IMG/VR virus record: IMGVR_UViG_3300030012_003299
Span: 1-42,809 of that record
Reading direction: 5' to 3' (one strand)
Origin: a virus
Length of the DNA stretch: 42,809 nt
Under the pieces are notes generated by a model. That model searched no databases. It saw only the letters and a program-made list of their open reading frames with translations, and was not told where the DNA came from. Position 1 is the stretch's first letter. Every line of letters starts with the position of its first letter. Positions 35,023 through 42,809 of this stretch are shown here, piece after piece. A program made the position numbers and the translations under genes.

Positions 35023-37548
35023 GTGGCTTTAAAAGATTTAGTATCAGATTTATCTAATTTCAAAGGACAATCTCAGTACGATGGATTAGACAGTCAGATA
35101 GAGAAAGGTGTAGACTTTTTTCCTAATAATTCTGCTGGTGCTAAAGGTTTTACTCCTAAGACTAATTTAGAGAGTAAGTATAATAAGTTTATGAAAGATG
35201 TTAGAGAAAATAACTCTCTACCAAATCAGTATGAAAGTCAAGCTAATATATTAGCTCCAAAAGTACAACCAAAATTTACTGATGATTTTATGACTACGCC
35301 TTTGGCCAGTTATGTTAGTATGTTTAATCCACCAACAAATGATTCACTAACTTTGACTGTAGCTAAGAAGGATGGTTCTGGTAATTGGACTTTTAATGAC
35401 ACACAACAGATTCCATCAGCAACTACTACAGATTTTATGAGTAGAGTAAATTTTCAAAGTAGATATAGTGATTTTGTTAGTGGTATTAGTTCACAAACTT
35501 TTAATGTGGGGAGAGTTCTTCATACAGTAGATAATCCACTAGCTACTCAAAATGCAAATTATGTTTCAATTAAAAATGAAGGGCCTTTCACACTTAGTGA
35601 CTTTTCTGTACCACCTACACAAAAAACATACGATGATAGTGACTACATAAAACAATTATTTGAGTTTAAAAATGATACATTTCAGAATGTTCCAAATGGA
35701 ATGAATATTTTAAATAAGTTTGGTACATCTAATTTTAGAAGAGTAGCTAACAGAGGTCCTTTTGATGGTAATGACACTCATCCAATTATACTAAGAGATG
35801 TTAATTCTAATTGGGATAATTATATAAATGAAAAATTAGTAGGTGGTACACCCGGTAATGCTTTATCAGGTGCTTTAGGTTTTGTTGGTTTACTAACAAG
35901 AACATCAAGAGATTTGGCAGATAAAGTTAGAATATTCAAGTTCTTGACTTCACCAAAAGGTGGACTTTTTTTAGCAAAACAAGCAGGTTTACAACTTTTA
36001 AATCCTACATTAGAAACTAGAATTTACAATCCTTTCTCTACAATAGGAATAGCAGGTGTCGGTGATTTGTTACAAATGAATGTAAATGGTTTAACAGAAA
36101 TGGCTAAATCATTTGTATTTCCAACTCATATACAAAGACATGCTAATGTCACATCTGCTTTAATCGAATCGGATAGATACGAACCAATAGTATTAGGAAC
36201 AAATGATGGTGATGGTAGACTTTCTTATCAATCGCAGGCCTTTTCAAATGATTTTATTCCTGATATAGATTTACCACAAATACCAAAAGTTAAAACAAAA
36301 AGTGAAAGTCTCAATAATGTTCTTAACTTTTTTGTAAATAAAGCTAATAAAAAAATAAATAAAGCTGAGAAAAAAATTAACAAAATAATTGATAGTACTG
36401 AAGCAGCTGCTTCAATACTTTTATCAAATCCTAATCGATATTCAGCGTTAATTTCATCTGCTCCTATTAGTATAACGAATGGTATTCCTACTTTTTATGT
36501 TGGTAAGGATACTTTGACTACTGATGTGGATAAGGTTTTTCAAAAACCAGGTGGTACTTTTAATAAAAAAACTTCTATCAAAGATGATGGTAATCTTATA
36601 AAAAGACATTCTACTTTGGGGTATTCACAATTAAACGATAACTTTTCTTATGAAAATTTAGATTTGATTACACCAAGACAATTAGACGCTAGTGGACAAG
36701 GAACTTTATTAACAGGAGCTGATAATCAAGCAAAAATTAGAGGAAGAAAAATAAGTAAAGGAATTGGTGTTTACAACACAAATGAAGAGGTAAAAGATAA
36801 TGAAGTCTTAGGTAAAGTAAAAGGACAAATAGATACTGATTCTAGTAATGTAGATACTATCAATATGATACCATATGGTTCAAATAGTAAAACTCAAAAT
36901 GATTTTCCATTACCACCAGACACTGTTAACAATGATTTTATAAAGTTTAGATTTAGAGATGTAGTTAATAATAAGTGGTTAATTTTTAGAGCTATATTAG
37001 AGGGTATTACAGATACAGTGACTCCTGAATATGGAGAAGAAAGATATATAGGAAGACCAGATAAAGTTTTTACTTATCAAGGTGCTGATAGAAATATATC
37101 TTTTACTTTTAGTCTTTATCCAAAAACAAAACAAGAACTTCCTATACTTATGGAAAAATTAAATTACTTAGTTGGTTTATGTTATCCGTCTTATACTTCA
37201 GAAGATAGAATGATTACACCATTTATTGAATTGACTATGGGTGATATGTTTGTCAATACTCCTGGTATACTTAGCTCTTTGACAGTTACAGTTGAAGAAC
37301 AATCTACTTGGGAGATAGATGAAAAGTTACAATATCCACACTTTATAAAGGCAGCTTGTGAATTTAGACATATTGGAAAGTATGCTCTTGCTACTAAAGG
37401 AAAACATTACGATTTAGATTGGGTAAATTCCGATGGCTTAAGTGAGAATAGAAACTCTGGAAAAGATTTAGGTTTTAATAGTTATCCATCAAGAAAAAGA
37501 AGTTGGAGAAACTCTGTATTTAAACATCTTAACCAACCAAATGAATAA
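35023..37548 (+). CDS. Tail tube initiator/cap-like baseplate protein (841 aa)
   Basis: GTG at 35023 has AGGAGATAGG upstream. The C-terminal part (about 636-800) has 'FIKFRFRDVVNNKWLIFRAI', 'TPEYGEERYIGRPDKVFTYQ', 'ADRNISFTFSLYPKTKQELP' and 'ELTMGDMFVNTPGILSSLTV'. I recognise this as the T4 gp48/gp54 type of tube cap and tube initiator proteins, which form the first tube rings on the baseplate. The N-terminal 630 residues are much longer than in T4 (gp54 320, gp48 364 residues) and contain a Lys-rich helical stretch (about 425-460, 'NKANKKINKAEKKINKIIDS'). It follows the tape measure gene as gp48/gp54 follow gp29 in T4. The fold assignment is for the C-terminal domain only; the large N-terminal part is unassigned. 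Confidence 0.7.
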   Translation: MALKDLVSDLSNFKGQSQYDGLDSQIEKGVDFFPNNSAGAKGFTPKTNLESKYNKFMKDVRENNSLPNQYESQANILAPKVQPKFTDDFMTTPLASYVSMFNPPTNDSLTLTVAKKDGSGNWTFNDTQQIPSATTTDFMSRVNFQSRYSDFVSGISSQTFNVGRVLHTVDNPLATQNANYVSIKNEGPFTLSDFSVPPTQKTYDDSDYIKQLFEFKNDTFQNVPNGMNILNKFGTSNFRRVANRGPFDGNDTHPIILRDVNSNWDNYINEKLVGGTPGNALSGALGFVGLLTRTSRDLADKVRIFKFLTSPKGGLFLAKQAGLQLLNPTLETRIYNPFSTIGIAGVGDLLQMNVNGLTEMAKSFVFPTHIQRHANVTSALIESDRYEPIVLGTNDGDGRLSYQSQAFSNDFIPDIDLPQIPKVKTKSESLNNVLNFFVNKANKKINKAEKKINKIIDSTEAAASILLSNPNRYSALISSAPISITNGIPTFYVGKDTLTTDVDKVFQKPGGTFNKKTSIKDDGNLIKRHSTLGYSQLNDNFSYENLDLITPRQLDASGQGTLLTGADNQAKIRGRKISKGIGVYNTNEEVKDNEVLGKVKGQIDTDSSNVDTINMIPYGSNSKTQNDFPLPPDTVNNDFIKFRFRDVVNNKWLIFRAILEGITDTVTPEYGEERYIGRPDKVFTYQGADRNISFTFSLYPKTKQELPILMEKLNYLVGLCYPSYTSEDRMITPFIELTMGDMFVNTPGILSSLTVTVEEQSTWEIDEKLQYPHFIKAACEFRHIGKYALATKGKHYDLDWVNSDGLSENRNSGKDLGFNSYPSRKRSWRNSVFKHLNQPNE

Positions 37549-37556
37549 GGTAAATT

Positions 37557-37847
37557 ATGAGATACAGAAATAATAAAATTAGAAAAGATAAAAATAATAT
37601 TAGATATTATAAAGCGAGAATAATACCTAATATTCCAATAAAAGATACAGATATCTTTATTTATCCGTTATATGGTGATAGGTTTGATACTTTAGCGCAA
37701 AGGTATTATGAGGACTCTAATCTTTGGTGGATTATAGCTAAAGCTAATGAAATAGGTAATGGTAAAATTTCACCAAATCCAGAAGTAAAACTCAGAATAC
37801 CAACGGAGATAGATGATATATTAGAATCAATAGATAACTCAAACTAA
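37557..37847 (+). CDS. LysM-like baseplate wedge protein, gp53-like (96 aa)
   Basis: The centre reads 'GDRFDTLAQRYYEDSNLWWI' followed by IAKANEIGNG and a closing 'VKLRIPTEIDDI'. This is the LysM-like fold used by small baseplate proteins (T4 gp53 C-terminal domain, gpX of P2) to clip around the hub or wedge. The N terminus is basic (RYRNNKIRKDKNN). The gene starts eight bases after the previous stop with AAGGT as ribosome site and ends two bases before the next gene, so translation is tightly coupled. The LysM-like domain is clear; whether it is functionally gp53 or gpX-like is not decided. Confidence 0.75.
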   Translation: MRYRNNKIRKDKNNIRYYKARIIPNIPIKDTDIFIYPLYGDRFDTLAQRYYEDSNLWWIIAKANEIGNGKISPNPEVKLRIPTEIDDILESIDNSN

Positions 37848-37849
37848 TC

Positions 37850-40800
37850 ATGTATACAAAACTCGTCTCTAAAAAAATACAACAAAAATTAAAAGCTAAA
37901 GAAAGAGCTTTAGCCAGAAAGACTAAACCATCACAGGAAAGCACACCAGATGATTTTTTAGAGTTAAGCGATTTAGCCAGCAGAACTGTATTCGTAAGAA
38001 TGTGTTCTAATAAATCAGAGGTTGATAATATTTTAATATCTGGCGGAGAACAAGATGAAGATGGAATAAGTTTTGGTTTTAATAAAACTTACAGAAAAGG
38101 TTCTACAGGTATTAGAGGTATTCCTGGTATAAAAGATATAAATGTAGAATATAAAGGTGGTTTTAAGGCTATAAGAGAATGTGTTGTGAATTGGAGCGTT
38201 CCATCTATAGATGATTTGGACGCATTAACTCCATACTTTTTAACAGTTGGAAAAACTGTAGTAGTAGATTGGGGTTGGGTTAATGCGAAAAACAAAAGTC
38301 TAAAAGAGCAAGGTATAAGTCCGTTTATTATTAGACGAAGAAATAATACCACTAATGAAATCACATATGAAGTTGACCAAGAAATATTTACAAATCCACA
38401 ACAAAGAGTTTTAGATTCAGCTGGTGATTACGATGCTATAGGTGGACAAGTAACTAATTTTAATTACACTTTGAGAGATGATGGTGGTTTTGATTGTACC
38501 ACTACTATCATAAGTTTAGGTTCATCTTTATTTAAAAAACCGATTGATGAAGATGGTAACAGTGTAGGTACTAGAAAAACATTTTCTACCTCAAAACCAA
38601 AATATGATGCTCCTGATAATATCATCAATTGTATTTTAAATCTAAAAGATATCATAGTTTCTGATGTTTTTGGTGCTAATAAGTATGAATATAAGAATAA
38701 AGCTGCTCTATACAGTGAATACTATGCGCAAGAACATATATTCAGCGAAGAAAAAAACTTTACAATAATGCCATTGGGTTCAGCAAAATTAGATTCTTCA
38801 AGTTATAAATATGGTATAGCAGCTGATGATAAAGAAAACCCTAATGTTTTGTATACCATACATAATGGTGTTGTAAAAATAATGGTTACATGGGGTTGGT
38901 TCGAAGACCAAATATTAAATAGATATTTATCTTTCAATGGCGGCTCTGAAGATGGCAGTGGAGTTAAAATGACTATGAGGAGTATCGATACAGTTTTAGA
39001 TGATGAGGGAAAACCTATCACAAAGTCAGAGTTAGAAGATTTGGACTTTGCGACTGATGAAGAGTATGAAGCATTTAAAACAAAATACGATGTTGATTTG
39101 GATAATATAATAGAGTACGACAGTGTTTTAAAAAGAGAAACTCTAATCAGAAACACAGATTTATTACTTCCAAATAATGTTTTTTCTTTCTTTACTCTTG
39201 ACTCTTTAGAAGGAAGAAATATACTTGATATAAAAAATATTGATAAGAAAAAAAGTTTTGGTATTGGTAAATTTATATATTTTGACCGAAGTGGTGAAGC
39301 TACTGAAGACCAGCTATTTTTCAAAAACCTTTTCTCTCTAACCGAAGAACCTAATGGTTTTAAGTTTAAGAAAAAATATTTTAAAAGTGGTTTAGATTCA
39401 AAAAAAGGCAAACTAAGAAATATTTGGATGAATATAGATGAAATACAAAAAGCCTTTGGTGTAAAAGATCCAAAGAACAGCAAAACAAATCAAGACAATG
39501 TTACACCTCCCGGTACTTTTGAGAATGCTATTAATATATTGTTAAATTCTTTAAATTCTAACTTTCATAGTGTTTGGGATTTTGATCTTGTAGTTGACCA
39601 GTATGATTCTACAAACTTAAAAATAATTGATAAATCAGATACTGAAAACGACAATCCTTTATACACCACATATTTAAATGACAATAACAGTCATAAGGTT
39701 CAGAATCTTGGAATATTTCAATTTCCATCATTTCAAGATGGTAGTATCGTAAAAAACCAAACATTGGAGTTCAAAATACCATCTGCACAAGCGATATCAA
39801 TTCTCTACGGAAGTAATAGAGTAAAAGGAGAAAGCTCAATACAATCTGGCACTAACTTTGACAAGCTATTTAGATCTCATCAAGTAGAAGGATACGAAGA
39901 TCCCTACACAGATAAATTTCTTAAAAATTTAGAAACATCTAATTCAGAGGTTAAGCCTAAAGCAACTGATGAATCAGACTCTGAGTTTCAGCTACAATCA
40001 AGAAGAATCGGTAATTTAGAATCTAACCCTAATTCTCCCGTAACAACTGGATATGGTATAAATTTTAGCACAAATAATGAACGTTACAAATGGAGAAAGT
40101 ATTATAAAGATGGTGAAGAGGAATCAAAAGAGGATACCAAAGAGGTTCAGAAAAAATTTATAGTTAAAAATGGACAACTATTATTTGAAGTCGAAGGTGA
40201 ACAAACCGAAGAAAAACCTTTTTACAAAAAAGATGGTGGTGAATTAAAGTTATTGCCAGAAGCACAAGGCGTTATAAGTAGTTATTTAAATGCTAGTTCA
40301 CCAATGGCTCAGTTTGATTTAAATTCTTTGATTCCGGCTGAGTTGGGTTTGGAAATAGATGGAACAGGAGGAATTTTACCTGGAGATATTGTTCATACAA
40401 AATACATACAAAATGTATACAAAGATTCTTTACAGCATGTTCTTATTAGTACTTTTGAAGTATCTCAAGATACAAATGTACTTTTAAGTCCAGGTGAAAC
40501 AGGTGAACCGATTGGTTCTTTTGAGAGAATTGAAAGCACCACAGAAGAAATAGGACCTGTTTGTTACTTTCAGGTAGTAGGAACCACTCAAAAAGTAGAT
40601 AGTTCAGGATGGACTACTGAAATAAAAACATTAATGAGAATGAATAAGTTACCTAATGAAGGATTGATAGAATTCCAACCACCCGCAGATAGACCTAAAC
40701 CACAAGAAAACAAAAAAGATTTTACTCCTTTGCCTGAAGCTAAAAGACCATTTGTCTCTGTACCATCTTTTACTGATGTTGATATAGAGGGAGATGTTGA

Positions 40801-41803
40801 TGAAGGTGATACAAGTTTTAATACCTTTCCTGCTCCACATGAAACATTGAAAGTACCACTTGAATCCTTTACCGATGTTGATATAGAGGGAGATGAAGAT
40901 TTAGAAGATTTAGAGTTTGATGATATACCATCTTGGACACCACCACCATTTCCATCCACTATAGATTTAAGAAATGCTAGAGCGGAAATAGAATTACAAC
41001 CAGAATCAGTACCTGAACCACCACCGCCTGATGTTCCTCTTTTAGATGTTGGACCTATAATGAGTGAGGAAGATTTTCTAAATCCTCCTGATAACTTAGG
41101 TCAAGATGCTTCTAATAACCCTACAGATTTATTGGAGTATCCAATTGAGCCAGAACCTACAGTTCCAGCAAGTCAAGGGTCTGCTCCTGTAGTAGGTAAT
41201 CCACCAGAAGCAGAAGCTACGAGTAAAGAGGAACAATTACAAACACAGAAGATTATTTATGTTCATCCATCTCCTGAACTAACCAACGAAACTGGTCAGG
41301 TTCCAAAAGCACAAAGATTTGAGACTCCTATAGTTGAGGAAAAAGAGATAGACTATGGAAATCCTACAGTGGCTACAATAGAAGTCAATAAGAATATAAG
41401 AGTTCAGGTTCGTAGAAAAGCAACATTACCACCAAGTCTAATTATGGGTACGCAAGAAGTTGTAGATTTAAAATCTACATACAGAGGAACAAAGGAACAA
41501 AATGAGATTCTTTATAGTATAAGAGAAGATTGGAGACCATTGTATTTACAAGCAAATGGAAAACCTGGTGGTTCTGAAAAGGATAGTAATGGTAACTTAC
41601 AAACTCTACTAAGAGAAAGATTATCTTTTTCTACTAGACAAAGATTTTGGGACCAATATATAGAAGAACCAAATAGAACAGGTGTAACTAAAGCTACTAA
41701 AAATACTTTGTATTCCAGTACTCCAATACCAAAAAATCTTATGAGGACACAACGAAGTATTTACTGGCGTGGAAGTTTCAACCCAAATTATTCAGGTAGT
41801 TAG
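37850..41803 (+). CDS. Large baseplate-associated structural protein (1317 aa)
   Basis: The gene follows the LysM-like gene after two bases. Residues 1-60 are basic then helical; residues 85-145 have 'GSTGIRGIPGIKDINVEYKG' and 'YFLTVGKTVVVDWGWVN', and a second WGW motif stands at 348-350 ('VKIMVTWGWFEDQILNRYL'). I recall similar sequence in large structural proteins of marine T4-like phages, some labelled VrlC-like, but cannot confirm it. Residues 855-945 look like a beta domain ('ILPGDIVHTKYI'). Residues about 945-1165 are Pro/Glu/Asp-rich and low in complexity, with a repeated DVDIEGD motif. The C-terminal 140 residues are again globular ('STYRGTKEQNEILYSIREDW'). No catalytic motif is certain. 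Hub or spike role is inferred from position. Confidence 0.6.
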   Translation: MYTKLVSKKIQQKLKAKERALARKTKPSQESTPDDFLELSDLASRTVFVRMCSNKSEVDNILISGGEQDEDGISFGFNKTYRKGSTGIRGIPGIKDINVEYKGGFKAIRECVVNWSVPSIDDLDALTPYFLTVGKTVVVDWGWVNAKNKSLKEQGISPFIIRRRNNTTNEITYEVDQEIFTNPQQRVLDSAGDYDAIGGQVTNFNYTLRDDGGFDCTTTIISLGSSLFKKPIDEDGNSVGTRKTFSTSKPKYDAPDNIINCILNLKDIIVSDVFGANKYEYKNKAALYSEYYAQEHIFSEEKNFTIMPLGSAKLDSSSYKYGIAADDKENPNVLYTIHNGVVKIMVTWGWFEDQILNRYLSFNGGSEDGSGVKMTMRSIDTVLDDEGKPITKSELEDLDFATDEEYEAFKTKYDVDLDNIIEYDSVLKRETLIRNTDLLLPNNVFSFFTLDSLEGRNILDIKNIDKKKSFGIGKFIYFDRSGEATEDQLFFKNLFSLTEEPNGFKFKKKYFKSGLDSKKGKLRNIWMNIDEIQKAFGVKDPKNSKTNQDNVTPPGTFENAINILLNSLNSNFHSVWDFDLVVDQYDSTNLKIIDKSDTENDNPLYTTYLNDNNSHKVQNLGIFQFPSFQDGSIVKNQTLEFKIPSAQAISILYGSNRVKGESSIQSGTNFDKLFRSHQVEGYEDPYTDKFLKNLETSNSEVKPKATDESDSEFQLQSRRIGNLESNPNSPVTTGYGINFSTNNERYKWRKYYKDGEEESKEDTKEVQKKFIVKNGQLLFEVEGEQTEEKPFYKKDGGELKLLPEAQGVISSYLNASSPMAQFDLNSLIPAELGLEIDGTGGILPGDIVHTKYIQNVYKDSLQHVLISTFEVSQDTNVLLSPGETGEPIGSFERIESTTEEIGPVCYFQVVGTTQKVDSSGWTTEIKTLMRMNKLPNEGLIEFQPPADRPKPQENKKDFTPLPEAKRPFVSVPSFTDVDIEGDVDEGDTSFNTFPAPHETLKVPLESFTDVDIEGDEDLEDLEFDDIPSWTPPPFPSTIDLRNARAEIELQPESVPEPPPPDVPLLDVGPIMSEEDFLNPPDNLGQDASNNPTDLLEYPIEPEPTVPASQGSAPVVGNPPEAEATSKEEQLQTQKIIYVHPSPELTNETGQVPKAQRFETPIVEEKEIDYGNPTVATIEVNKNIRVQVRRKATLPPSLIMGTQEVVDLKSTYRGTKEQNEILYSIREDWRPLYLQANGKPGGSEKDSNGNLQTLLRERLSFSTRQRFWDQYIEEPNRTGVTKATKNTLYSSTPIPKNLMRTQRSIYWRGSFNPNYSGS
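40766..40895 (+). repeat. Direct repeat in the Pro/Asp-rich segment
   Basis: A 31-base unit at 40766-40796 recurs at 40865-40895 with two mismatches; the last 22 bases are identical. Both encode SFTDVDIEGD, 33 residues apart within the disordered segment of the 1317-residue protein. Confidence 0.85.
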
Positions 41804-41813
41804 GAGAAAGTAA

Positions 41814-42596
41814 ATGAATCCTCAATTAGAAAAAATATTAGAAGATAGAAAAAAGAAACTTAATGTGGTTTCACCTGCTATCTCTAACGTACATGAAAAG
41901 ACAGTTAGAGTAGAGAAAAATCAAGTAGCTGGAGAAAAAGAGTTCTACACTAAGCGTGGTAAATACATTCCTAAAGGTGATTTATATCATATTCATTACA
42001 CAAAAGATTTAGAAGTTTATTATATGAGCGGTGGAGAACACAATGAACAAACTAAATTAATATTTAAGTCAGATTTACAAAGTGATGATTTCAATTACTA
42101 TAATCAATTAAACAAACAAGAAACTTTAAAGTTAGAGTCTAAGGTTACTTTACCTACAGAAGAAGATTATAGCTTTGGTAGGATGACAAGATACTTTGCA
42201 AAGAAAACAAATGAGAGTAGTTACACTTTTGAAATATCAGCTGATGACTTTGAAACATCACCACTTTATGATTATGTATCGTTACTTTGGTATATAAGAG
42301 GAAATAAAAGAAGAGTGTTTAGATACAATCGTAGAGAAGTATTAATTGCTTCCCGTACAATACCAAACATAGGTAAGTTATTACCTGATTATCAGTATTA
42401 TCGTTCTGCTAAAAAGTTGAACACTAAAGAGGAGATACAAAATAGATTAGGAATATCATCAGAACAAAGTCAAGGTGAAGAACCAACACAAACAACTACT
42501 ACTCCAAAGACGAATAGACAAAGAAGTGCACCATCTGGTCCTCCACCAGGAGTAACATCAGGTGGCGCTGGTGGTGGTACGAGCGGTGGATATTAA
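41814..42596 (+). CDS. Probable structural protein with Gly-rich C terminus (260 aa)
   Basis: ATG at 41814 has TTAGGAGAAAG upstream, overlapping the stop of the previous gene. The body (residues 1-210) contains 'KEFYTKRGKYIPKGDLYHIH' and 'YYMSGGEHNEQTKLIF', then 'SSYTFEISADDFETSPLYDY' and 'YNRREVLIASRTIPNIGKLL'. The C-terminal 45 residues are low in complexity: Thr/Gln/Pro-rich, then Gly-rich (GVTSGGAGGGTSGGY). No membrane segment or known catalytic motif is seen. It is the last gene of the visible baseplate cluster and likely a virion protein by position. I do not recognise a named family. Confidence 0.6.
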   Translation: MNPQLEKILEDRKKKLNVVSPAISNVHEKTVRVEKNQVAGEKEFYTKRGKYIPKGDLYHIHYTKDLEVYYMSGGEHNEQTKLIFKSDLQSDDFNYYNQLNKQETLKLESKVTLPTEEDYSFGRMTRYFAKKTNESSYTFEISADDFETSPLYDYVSLLWYIRGNKRRVFRYNRREVLIASRTIPNIGKLLPDYQYYRSAKKLNTKEEIQNRLGISSEQSQGEEPTQTTTTPKTNRQRSAPSGPPPGVTSGGAGGGTSGGY

Positions 42597-42648
42597 TTTA
42601 CATTTTGAGATTGTTATGTGATACTTATTTACAAATAAAGGTTATAAA

Positions 42649-42809
42649 TTGGTTATAGTAGAAACATCTAAAGAGTTTGGAAAGTTTGCAAAAACTTTCA
42701 ATAAGTTCGACTCTATAGTTATTCCCATCGAATGTGATTTTAACAAGCATCCAAAAGATACTAGGTTGTGTTTACTCTATGTGAAAACTATGTCGAAAGA
42801 CTCCAAAGA
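42649..42809 (+). CDS. 5' end of unidentified gene, runs off the window
   Basis: A frame open from 42622 to the window end has its only early start at TTG 42649, with AAAGG (42637-42641) seven bases upstream. The 53 visible residues read LVIVETSKEFGKFAKTFNKF then DSIVIPIECDFNKHPKDTRL and CLLYVKTMSKDSK, a soluble alpha/beta-like start. A gap of 52 bases separates it from the previous gene and contains GATACTTATTTACAAATAAAG. I cannot assign a family; the sequence does not look like a tail protein, so the tail cluster may end here. Confidence 0.5.
   Translation, partial: MVIVETSKEFGKFAKTFNKFDSIVIPIECDFNKHPKDTRLCLLYVKTMSKDSK

Noticed and set aside
38803-39483. 226-codon open frame on the minus strand
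   Set aside because: It lies wholly inside the 1317-residue gene, is Phe/Leu/Ser-rich as expected for antisense of Lys/Glu-rich code, and has no matching neighbours on that strand.
28944-41803. Extracellular contractile injection system or tailocin instead of a phage
   Set aside because: Families are closest to T4-like phage proteins, and a tape measure plus S74 fibres fit a phage. No AAA+ ATPase or toxin gene of injection systems is seen. Head genes are also not visible, so a tailocin is not fully excluded by this window.
42597-42648. Possible tRNA or terminator in the last gap
   Set aside because: The gap is only 52 bases, AT-rich, with no cloverleaf and no convincing stem followed by a T-run.

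Overview
The window is a run of tail genes from a tailed bacteriophage with a contractile tail (myovirus type). Every supported gene is on the + strand, the DNA is AT-rich, and genes are packed with gaps of 0-167 bases. Tail sheath, tail tube, tail assembly chaperone, tape measure, tube initiator/cap-like and LysM-like baseplate proteins identify the virus type. The protein families resemble those of marine T4-like phages (cyanophages, pelagiphages), so an uncultured marine T4-related virus is the best guess. The host cannot be read from this sequence, and no head, replication, integrase or tRNA genes are visible.

Region 1 (1-28468) encodes fibres and appendages: the 3' end of a small virion-type protein, a 430-residue fibre-like protein, and four giant proteins of 2006, 2538, 2243 and 2171 residues. 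The 2006-residue protein is a chain of beta-rich modules, each introduced by an almost invariant linker, SGSSTSTGSFG. The next two are long tracts of YadA-head-like repeats ending in a self-cleaving Peptidase_S74 chaperone domain. The fourth joins both architectures: linker modules first, then YadA-like repeats, then the S74 domain. The five genes from 281 to 28468 share one reading frame and are separated only by single stop codons. Three junctions have no spacer at all.

Region 2 (28469-33263) holds a small coiled-coil-like protein, the tail sheath, a strong rho-independent terminator, the tail tube, a small two-helix membrane protein (possible holin), a T4 gp26-like baseplate/tail assembly chaperone, and an overlapping second chaperone component read in the +1 frame. 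Four intergenic gaps in and next to this region carry a shared AT-rich motif that may be a late promoter.

Region 3 (33264-42809) holds a 55-residue basic protein, a short tape measure protein, an 841-residue tube-initiator/cap-like protein, a LysM/gp53-like baseplate protein, a 1317-residue baseplate-associated protein, a 260-residue protein with a Gly-rich tail, and the start of one more gene that runs off the window.

Together the genes build a contractile tail: initiator and tape measure set tube length, the tube and sheath polymerise on it, and the giant fibres would be carried on the baseplate, neck or whiskers to find the host. The main point of interest is the modular, repeat-linked and apparently duplicated fibre locus, which looks built for in-frame recombination.
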